DNA of 64,000 nt from Lumbricus rubellus (Eukaryota; Annelida; Clitellata; Crassiclitellata; Lumbricidae), in the NCBI GenBank assembly GCA_945859605.1, contig OX243827.1, positions 4,448,845-4,512,844 of the forward strand. Reading direction: 5' to 3'. Below, one piece after another: positions 58,701 through 64,000 of this stretch. A model generated the notes under the pieces. The model was not told the origin of the DNA. It worked only from the letters and a program-made list of their open reading frames with translations, and made no database searches. The position numbers were made by a program, and so were the translations under genes. How positions within the stretch are numbered: the stretch's first letter is position 1; every line of letters starts with the position of its first letter.

Positions 58701-61700
58701 AATCAGAGCAGAACAGACGAAGAAAGTCTGACAACAGCAATCGGTCTAAGTGAATTGTCAGCCACACAACCAACTCAATCCCCTTCTACAGGTCAGTCAT
58801 CGTTCAATTGACCACCGTAACATGTTATGAGATGATTATGATGAGTGGCATTTTCCATTTTACTCTGACTGATGATGATGACAGGTGCATTACGATAGCG
58901 GCACTATAGAAGTCATTGGTTGCGATTTTTAAACGATACCCACAGGGTTGCAGGCAGTCTTTGATTTGTTCCATATTTACATTTCATTGAATTGCTAATT
59001 TTGTAGCAATCAACCTTTCATCTTTAGTGATCAGTGAGTCTCAACCACTGAAAGAGTGCCATAACATGCTCCAATACACATGCACTATGCACATATTATG
59101 TGCACATATAACTGCATGCAGACTTACATAGAATTGTTACACTGGTGCACACGCATGCGTATACATGAATGAAACGCTACGATGACGATGAAAAGCATGT
59201 TGTTGATTGTTGTTCAGTGGACGTGAGTGGCAGTTGTTTTTATTATTGTTATTATTATTATTATTATTATTAATATTGTTGATTGTTGTTCAGTGGACTT
59301 GAGTGGCAGTTGTTTTCTGCCGAGAGATGCTGGTCCTTGCATTGCTCACCAGTTGCGCTTCTACTTCGACCAACTCGAAGCCAGATGTCAGCAGTTCCAC
59401 TACGGCGGTTGCCAAGGCAACGGAAACAACTATGACTCATCGGCCGAGTGTGAAGCCGCCTGTCATGAGTTCATCATCCATGTCACGCCAGACAAAAAGT
59501 TTGGTTCGTAAAATCAGCGTGTCATGCTGTAGTGTATTGTTAATAGAAGTTAACCCTTTGAACCCGGCTGGCCGGTTTCTGGCCTGTTATCTAGAGCGTT
59601 ACGGGAGCTTTGGGTTCAAAGGGTTGATGTTTCAAACAAACTTAGCATTTGTCCAGTCAGTCTTCTTCAGATGTCAAAGATTTCTAAATGGAAGATGTTT
59701 TCAAACGCAGAATTCAAGAACTTCTTGGATTTTGTCATTAGTATCATGGTCAACCATGGTCAACTATAGATGAGCGGGTCTGTCTGCGTTAGTCTCTCTG
59801 GGTCGATCTACCGACGGTCGGTCTTTCTGTATCTGTCTGTGTCTGTCTGTATCTGTCTGTATCTGTCTGTATCTGTCTGTATCTGTCTGCGTGGGTCGGT
59901 CTATCTGGGTCAGCGTTTCTCAATAGCATTTTGTCTTCTCTAAAAACCATTATTTTTGGAACTATGTCATCAGGTAGGTTAGTAAGATGTGTGCTTTTTA
60001 AAAAATGCCATAGAAATAAAAACGATAAATAACGTAACATTCACGTCATGCGATGTGACCGATTCTTGATCGAAAATAATTTTGCTTTGGCTTTTGCCGT
60101 TGACTGATTCATTCGAATCGGTGTTGAATCATGTTGATCCTCATCCAGAAATGTCAAAAGAAGTAAAACATTTTTGACCAAAAACTATTTATTTTTACAT
60201 TAACACAAGAACAGTATTAATCTGTTTCTGTGACCTGTTTTGATTATTTATTTATTTAGTTTTTGTGATAATCTGTGACCATATTTTGTTTCTATTGCTA
60301 TGAAGCTTTTTTGACAATGTGGTTTGAATGAAACACACATTTAGAAGCAGAAGTCTATTGGACAGTGAGTCGATCAAAAGCTCTTTGAGGTATGAGGTAA
60401 CCGAACAACAGTTTGTATTGCCTCCTCATAATGATTATAGTTGAATAACTTTATTAATGTGGTTTGCATTCAGACACATGTTCTGCTCCACGAGATCCAG
60501 GTCCATGTTTCGCCGACTTTCTCAGATTTCACTTCGACGTTGAACTGAACGAATGCCGACCGTTCATTTACGGCGGTTGCCAAGGAAACGACAACAACTT
60601 TGTCACGCAGGACGACTGCTACGACGTGTGTCAACGCAATCTCTCGCAATCTGTTGCTATTGACAACGATGAGTTGACGACGACGATTGGAAGACGAGAG
60701 AAGAGGCTGTACAAGCCCGGTGATTGCTACGAGTCTCTGGCGGTTGGTGCGTCTTGCGCACAAAGTGTCCGCTGGTATTTTGACATGATCAGCGGTGACT
60801 GCCTGCCATTCTACTACCGAGGATGTGACCCAGATGGAAACAACTTCCACAGCCATGATGACTGCATCTCGTTCTGTCTTAAAGGTAGCACACCTACAAG
60901 CTTAACATTATTTCATATACATGTGTCTACATATATTTATTCGTATGCTGTAGCGAACAATAATGTTTAGATACAACTGCTTCACTTGTTGCAGGAAATG
61001 GCACATAAATAAATTCAGAAAGAATGGTTGGTTCATCTGTAGAGACAGCTAATGCTCAGATAATAAGTATAGTCCATCACTCATTTCTCCTCCTCCCCCA
61101 TAATGTGTAATTTCAACTGTCAAGGGTAATGACTTCAAAGAGGTTCTTATATTGATGATAATTAATTTTAGGCTGATAAGTGTTACAGTACTTATTGCTT
61201 ATGTTAGTTACCAGAGATGAAGTCTAGACTCAATGCCATTGACACATTTAGCATTTACAGCCAAGTCAGCGCTGGCAACAAATTTGATGTTTATAGTCAA
61301 CTTTAGTGTTTTGTCTTTCTCTAATCTCTCTCTCTCTGCGCAACTTCTATTATACACCTTAGTCACCCATCGCAAGTGTTTTTGTGCCGCTCGTCTTCAT
61401 ACTAATCTTTCTCTTTAAAAAGGTATTGTGCTTTCTAATGAACTGTTGCTTTTTACTCAATTTATTCCAGAGACAAATCTGAAATCTTTGCCCTGACCAT
61501 AATAATTATTGCTTCAGAATTCGTGTAATGTTGTATATAATTAGGTTCCGATAATTGAGTGCATGTAGCACATTGTAGCAGTGTGCTATGCTATGCATGG
61601 TTTCTAAGTGTCATTAAAGTGCGATTGTTTTTCGTTTCAGTGACGGAACTGTGTGGCATATTCCAGTGTGAGCTCGAGTGTGAGTACGGCCATTCCAGAG

Positions 61701-63271
61701 GACCAGACGGATGTCTCCAATGCCAATGCAATGATCCATGTGAGGTAAAAAGTCAAATGTCATCATTGATCATGTACATAATGTAAAGTAAAAAGTTACA
61801 GAGTGCCTCCAGCAGTGTTATTTTAGTTCCAGCATTAATTTTTATTCCTATTCTTATTCTATTCCATTGTTGTAATTTTTATTCTAGTTTTAGTTCTTCT
61901 TTGTAAATAAATTTCGTTCTTATTCTAGTTCCACTACCTATTTAGAAATAATTTTAGTTCCAGTTCCAGTTCTAGTTCCACTTCCAATTCCACTTCTCAT
62001 AGTTATGTCTAACATTAACGATTACAGTAACACACAAAACAGTGTCTTGAGTCTTTTGACCTATTTATAAGATTAGTAGCCTAATAATTAGAAATAATAA
62101 TCAATAGGAGAGGAAATATTATTTTTTTAAATTTCCTTTTCTGATGCCTTCAGTCCAAAAAACTATTAATTTTTTTAAAAAGTTTCTATTTCTATTCCGT
62201 TCTCGTTCCAGAAAAATATTGAAATTTTTATTCCTATTCTATTCCCATTCCAGAATTATTTTTTATTCCAGTTTTCGTTCCATGGAACGAAATTAAAATA
62301 ATTATTATTCTTATTCTATTCTCAGGAACTAAAATAACACTGGCCTCCAGATGACACTAGGTGTCATTTGCAGAAATGGGTGACATATCTAATCATGCAC
62401 ATAAAACTGGTTGACTGGAACCAAGTCAGATAAAGGTTTATGGTGGTCACTTTGTTGGTCAATAATGTTGCTGGTGAGTAATGGTAAATATCCTAAAATC
62501 CTCATTAGTTTGACTTTGGGACGTAGACACAGTTTAATTGATTTTCTACACTAAAAAATACATGCATTTTCAAGTGGAAATAGATTTTCTGCATGTGGCT
62601 GTTGAAATTGACCAATGCTGTTTATTTCAGGAGACGAATTCTGAATAATGTCGTCTAATCAATTAACAATTAACTAAATTAAGGAGTATTTTGTGTCACA
62701 TATGTTTCTGAGTAGTTCTACTGAAACTAAATTGGAACTAATATAACGTTGGAGCAACTCTTTGATTTTGTAGAACTACCCATGTGGAGATGGCTTGGAA
62801 TGTCATTTGGATAACAGTTCATGTGTAGAACAGCCATGTCAACTGAAGCCAATCTGTAAACCACGTACGTTATGATATTATTTGCTCTGAACTGCATTGC
62901 ATGTGGAAAACTGCATGGAAGTGACAGCAAGTGTAAAACTGGGAAGTTTTCTGTATTTAGGAATGTCGGTCTTTCACTGATTACTGTTGGCTTTTACGCT
63001 GTTGGTCCGCGGTTCATCAGGTTTGACCCTGCTTATTTTGCAGCTAACCTTTAGCTGCTTTAATAGGCTTACTTAGAGAATTCAAAACTTCTAATAGAAT
63101 AATCTGGAACTTTTCTTTCAGCATCAAAATCCGGTGCATGTCCAATCTTCGCGGACAACTGGTCAGAAATCCACGGCTGTAAGTTTGAATGCAGACGAGA
63201 CATCGATTGCATCGGAACGGATAAATGCTGCTACACCGGATGCGGAAGGATCTGCGTTCCACTTCTACCAA
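36524..63271 (+). CDS. PPN: Papilin-like secreted matrix protein (3' end beyond window)
   Basis: Exons: 36524-36595, 37305-37506, 40310-40478, 40896-41133, 47977-48189, 48987-49178, 49979-50182, 50721-50865, 51676-51893, 53230-53416, 53831-54469, 55118-55306, 55778-55945, 56841-57023, 58048-58266, 58534-58791, 59294-59503, 60474-60884, 61641-61744, 62774-62864 and 63122-63271 (1487 codons, phases all consistent). Order: signal peptide (KKILGIIIFLFCLSIATS), Asn-rich tract, six TSP1 repeats, six lagrin-like FGCC modules with a Ser/Thr/Asp-rich linker, eight Kunitz domains, antistasin-like Cys repeats, WAP. This is the papilin plan, known as a basement-membrane proteoglycan-like protein. The ADAMTS-type cysteine-rich and spacer domains usual near the papilin N-terminus were not found. 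The upstream ORF 5' of 36524 is purine-repeat text, so I start at the signal peptide. Expected further 3': Ig and PLAC domains. Confidence 0.93.
37947..39255. mobile_element. hAT element with 8-bp duplication (CCTATAAA)
   Basis: Inverted ends CAGGCCCGGATTAAG and TTAATCCGGCCCTG. CCTATAAA lies on both sides (37939-37946 and 39256-39263). Length is 1309 bp. A broken minus-strand frame inside contains EDLHYVFPNVPIAVCL, which looks like the C-terminal dimerisation region of hAT transposases. It is in papilin intron 2. Confidence 0.88.
38407..38745 (-). pseudogene. hAT transposase C-terminal remnant
   Basis: The minus-strand frame of 112 codons holds the FPNV motif preceding the usual IPVT/ERSFSKL region. 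The sequence then goes out of frame and no ERSFS is seen. Catalytic parts are missing. The assignment depends mainly on lying inside an element with clear hAT ends. Confidence 0.5.
39393..40222. mobile_element. hAT element with 8-bp duplication (GTGTAGAG)
   Basis: Ends CAGGGGTGTCAAA and TTTGACACCCCTG are perfect inverted repeats. GTGTAGAG flanks both sides (39385-39392 and 40223-40230). Subterminal GCGGGCCAG motifs occur in both orientations. 830 bp, no intact ORF. It is just upstream of papilin exon 3. Confidence 0.93.
41237..41565. mobile_element. hAT MITE with 8-bp duplication (GGTCCATT)
   Basis: Ends CAGGGGCGCCG and CGGCGCCGCTG; GGTCCATT at 41229-41236 and 41566-41573. The 329-bp interior contains a (TA)n tract (about 41397-41452) and a repeated GTGTATTGTGCGTACAG. 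It is in papilin intron 4. Confidence 0.92.
41702..41927. mobile_element. hAT MITE with 8-bp duplication (AAGGTGAT)
   Basis: Left end CATGGCCGGACTAAGG, right end CTTAACCCGACCCTG, an imperfect inverted repeat. AAGGTGAT flanks at 41694-41701 and 41928-41935. 226 bp, no coding sequence. Confidence 0.85.
42625..46397 (-). CDS. EXOG: EXOG, mitochondrial 5'-3' exo/endonuclease
   Basis: Five minus-strand exons: 46397-46247, 45307-45176, 44617-44478, 43912-43721 and 43071-42625; 353 aa (human about 368), all phases consistent. The hydrophobic N-terminus (FFRGLTAGGTLAAVSAWAVY) is expected to anchor or target it to the inner mitochondrial membrane. Family blocks: NHALCYDQQKRIPHWVAEHI, KHSQFQPDPSVPAMFSAQN, the catalytic SRGHMAPAGN (His general base), DTFYLSNILPQD, an Asn-rich metal site (DNNAGFWNR), EMYCRDLTKKFDHVRIISGP, VPTHLFKII and GAFVVPN. 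A C-terminal helical 'wing' (LEKTWKELSDKGIRPDETLL), typical of EXOG rather than EndoG, completes it. It lies entirely inside papilin intron 4, antisense. Role: mitochondrial DNA repair and turnover. Confidence 0.96.
44048..44442. mobile_element. Palindromic-ended MITE, copy 2
   Basis: Ends GGCCTAAAAAA and TTTTTTTAGGCC, extended here to ATAAGGCC/GGCCTTAT. It is an inverted copy of 5865-6292 with shared core (CCTATTAATTTC and complement). It is in EXOG intron 3. Confidence 0.85.
44640..44890. repeat. Degenerate tandem repeat, GACTTAAGATCTGTC unit
   Basis: Imperfect reiterations of AACAAGGACTTAAGATCTGT at irregular spacing in EXOG intron 2. No coding meaning seen. Confidence 0.6.
45365..45640. 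mobile_element. Possible decayed hAT element
   Basis: GCTATCCAAACTTTTTTGAC followed by ACCGCGGGCCAATG resembles common hAT 5' ends, and TGGGTGGGCCAGTTCAAATC occurs later. No target duplication or matching end was found. It lies in EXOG intron 1. Confidence 0.35.
46398..47976. other. EXOG upstream region within papilin intron 4
   Basis: The EXOG promoter should be in 46398-46900; no clear TATA box. The rest holds the LINE RT fragment and AT-rich intron up to papilin exon 5. Confidence 0.5.
46930..47470 (+). pseudogene. Degenerate LINE reverse-transcriptase fragment
   Basis: Pieces read in changing frames: IDLERLYKWSEDWNMLFNID, KCVVMHMGR, EEEKDLGVIIHKSAKPSRQC, ILKLFKTLVRPHL and YCVQAWSPYTQQDKQVLEKV. 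These are the thumb and C-terminal RT blocks (W..KF..KC, DLGV, LVRP.LEY, WSP) of CR1/Jockey-like LINEs. Stops and frameshifts interrupt it. A TCCTATGAGT short tandem follows as a tail. Confidence 0.85.
51160..51400 (-). mobile_element. L2/CR1-type LINE 3' end, antisense
   Basis: The minus strand encodes VWNGLLVELRLMSRAF and LKTVLF, the same C-terminal block as 19005-19190. It then ends TGGCGCTATATACATTTC with an AATGAA-like tail. It is in papilin intron 8. Confidence 0.78.
51900..53055. repeat. RATCT-based satellite, about 1.15 kb
   Basis: Composed of pentamers TAATC, TGATC and TCAGATC combined into 22- and 27-bp units (TGATCTGATCTCAGATCTAA). It starts 7 bp after the papilin exon 9 donor and fills most of intron 9. 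From 52702 a higher-order unit of 107 bp occurs (starts 52702, 52809, 52916). Very rich in BglII and GATC sites. Confidence 0.97.
53417..53830 (+). other. Papilin intron 10
   Basis: AT-rich intron. I chose the donor after CCAT (53416) because only phase 1 joins in frame to the exon 11 acceptor at 53831 and restores a Cys codon. The alternative ACA|GTACTT donor leads to a stop. Confidence 0.7.
55456..55485. repeat. Perfect 14-bp palindrome with 2-nt loop
   Basis: CAAGTCCACAGTTG, then CT, then CAACTGTGGACTTG, in papilin intron 12. As RNA it would be a tight hairpin. No surrounding gene signal. Confidence 0.85.
55721..55765. repeat. (TG)n microsatellite before papilin exon 13
   Basis: GT dinucleotides ending about 13 bp before the TTTGTAG acceptor, so they form the purine/pyrimidine-alternating tract in the place of a polypyrimidine tract. 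Confidence 0.93.
56625..56740 (-). mobile_element. LINE/SINE 3' tail, antisense
   Basis: (TTCA)n tract (56625-56655), then ATATGCATTTATATAGCGCC and CTTCAAGGGGCTACTCAGAG. This is the complement of the LINE 3' end with TGAA tail seen at 19130-19190. It is in papilin intron 13. Confidence 0.75.
57600..57965 (-). mobile_element. LINE C-terminal coding fragment, antisense
   Basis: The minus-strand frame (about 57960-57633) carries RRSYFGHVMR-like LSYFGHVMRSNGLEKELMT and GRRRCGRPRKKWLDEV, the post-RT region of animal LINEs. It has the same architecture as 8431-8925 (GHVLR then RGRGRPR) but is clearly diverged. It is in papilin intron 14. Confidence 0.82.
59200..59320 (+). repeat. 76-bp duplication of papilin exon 17 acceptor
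   Basis: TTGTTGATTGTTGTTCAGTGGAC occurs at 59200 and 59276 with a (TTA)n tract between. The second is the used acceptor (exon from 59294). In the first copy a T-to-G change makes TGGAC|GTGAGTGG, a good donor just after the duplicate acceptor. Reading on from the first copy meets TAA. Confidence 0.85.
59550..59627. mobile_element. TTAA-type mini inverted-repeat element
   Basis: TTAACCCTTTGAACCCGG at the left, GGGTTCAAAGGGTTGA at the right, perfect over about 12 bp (CCCTTTGAACCC). The right TTAA has decayed to TTGA. Related to 6632-6709 and 28553-28623. Confidence 0.6.
59825..59892. repeat. (TCTGTCTGTA)n short tandem
   Basis: About six units of TGTATCTGTC with C/A variants in papilin intron 17. 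Confidence 0.9.
61641..63271 (+). other. Papilin: antistasin-like repeats and WAP domain
   Basis: Exon 19 has CGIFQCELECEYGH...GPDGCLQCQC, an antistasin-like motif. Exon 20 has PCGDGLECH...SSCVEQPC. Exon 21 is a WAP four-disulphide core: ACPIF...GCKFECRRDIDC...KCCYTGCGRICV, eight cysteines. The last donor is at 63271/63272, leaving phase 1 open for the next exon. Confidence 0.85.
61813..62342. mobile_element. hAT-like element with 8-bp duplication (GCCTCCAG)
   Basis: Ends CAGTGTTATTTTAGTTCC and its exact complement, flanked by GCCTCCAG at 61805-61812 and 62343-62350. The 530-bp interior is dominated by short reiterations of TTCCAGTTCTAG and TTATTCTATTCC. No coding sequence. It is in papilin intron 19. 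Confidence 0.93.
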
Positions 63272-64000
63272 GTAAATAGCAGACTTTCATTTTGCTTCTT
63301 TCAGGTTTTTTACCACCATGCGCTTATTTCTACATGCATGTGCGTGTCTGTCTGTTGCATGTTTGTTGTATGTTTGTATGCATAGATATAGAATTGATTG
63401 CAATCTAAGTATCTCAAAAGTTCTGGATCGGTTTTTTTCCTCAGCATGATGGACATGATCCTTTTAATTGAATAATCTGGAACTTTTCATAGTGTCATAG
63501 TTTGTAAATCAAATTAAGAATATCTGCTGTCCTTCGCAATCCTCTCAGCCTCCTCCCACGTCCTCTTTTCAGTTCTGCATTGACAGTGTGTTTGTGTTTT
63601 TTCTGTGTCGTTTCTGTTGCAATAACATTGAAATGAAAGTTAATTCAGAAATGAAAGTTAATTCAGAAATGTTTAGTTTAACATGCAATGTATTTTGTGG
63701 TAATTTTTACTAATGCAGGACTTTCTGCAGATGTTAGATAGGACAACTGAAACTGTTGGGTCTTCATTCTGTCCATGTTGGACGTCATGTGTTAGGCTAA
63801 AGTATAGCACTAGCACTTATAGTTCTTATAGTTTAGAACTTATAGTTCAGCAGCAGATGGAGCCAGAAGCTTGATTCTTTCGCGTGGAGATCGGTTTCTA
63901 CAAACTGATTTTTGAGTCTGCTTTCAAATAACCTTCGATAATCCTGTTTTCAGTTGAAGTTTTGCATGAAATTGAAAAACTTTTAGTATTTTAATGTGCA
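63272..64000 (+). other. Papilin intron 21, open at window end
   Basis: No further exon recognised. A short direct repeat GAAATGAAAGTTAATTCAG occurs at about 63631-63668. Confidence 0.6.

Larger units (their letters stand above)
55118..60884 (+). other. Papilin: eight Kunitz domains
   Basis: All eight have six cysteines. Seven have GGC or GC-x-GN-x-N. The residue after the second Cys (P1) is Q, N, S, K, K, I, F and A in order, so only domains 4 and 5 look like trypsin-type inhibitors. Domains 1-6 are one per exon, each flanked by phase-1 introns. Domains 7 and 8 share exon 18. Domain 8 has a longer loop (CYESLAVGASC) and RGCDPDGNNF in place of GGCxGNxNxF. Confidence 0.93.

Noticed and set aside
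1..64000. Bacterial-type defence, CRISPR or phage system
   Set aside because: All tandem repeats are satellites without unique spacers, and the genes are spliced animal genes.

Overview
This window is nuclear DNA from an invertebrate animal. It has spliced genes with GT-AG introns, many transposon remnants (hAT-like, mariner, piggyBac-like, Helitron/Helentron, LINEs, tRNA-derived SINEs), microsatellites, and proteins typical of metazoans: a papilin-type matrix protein with Kunitz, TSP1 and WAP domains, ZFYVE1/DFCP1, OPA3, EXOG and TMEM62. I could not fix the phylum. The gene structures below were built by hand from splice signals and reading phase, and every junction given keeps the frame.

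Layout. (1) 1474-9646, minus: TMEM62-like metallophosphoesterase, nine coding exons, with the C-terminal membrane part missing (off the left edge or not recognised). (2) 9647-10985: shared upstream region between two divergent genes. (3) 10986-24428, plus: a complete ZFYVE1 (DFCP1) orthologue, 11 coding exons, 946 aa. (4) 24429-30117: gene-poor DNA with a fold-back element whose arms are minisatellites. (5) 30118-32111, minus: complete two-exon OPA3, 178 aa. (6) 32112-36523: gene-poor, a nest of hAT-like elements, one carrying an internal tandem array. (7) 36524 to beyond 63271, plus: papilin-like gene, 21 coding exons visible (about 1487 codons), encoding a signal peptide, six TSP1 repeats, six lagrin-like FGCC modules, eight Kunitz domains, antistasin-like repeats and a WAP domain; it continues off the right edge. 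(8) 42625-46397, minus: complete EXOG mitochondrial nuclease gene (5 exons, 353 aa) nested inside papilin intron 4.

The genes do not form a pathway. EXOG and OPA3 are mitochondrial, ZFYVE1 marks PI3P-rich ER membranes and lipid droplets, TMEM62 is a membrane phosphoesterase-like protein, and papilin is extracellular.

The most unusual features are structural. Three splice sites in three different genes are tandemly duplicated (TMEM62 exon 3 acceptor, ZFYVE1 exon 5 donor, papilin exon 17 acceptor). Two introns carry long TGATC-rich satellites. At least seven hAT-like elements have matching or near-matching 8-bp target duplications. A mariner remnant has inverted repeats that contain the 3' end of its own transposase gene. 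I found no RNA gene, CRISPR array or prokaryotic-type system.
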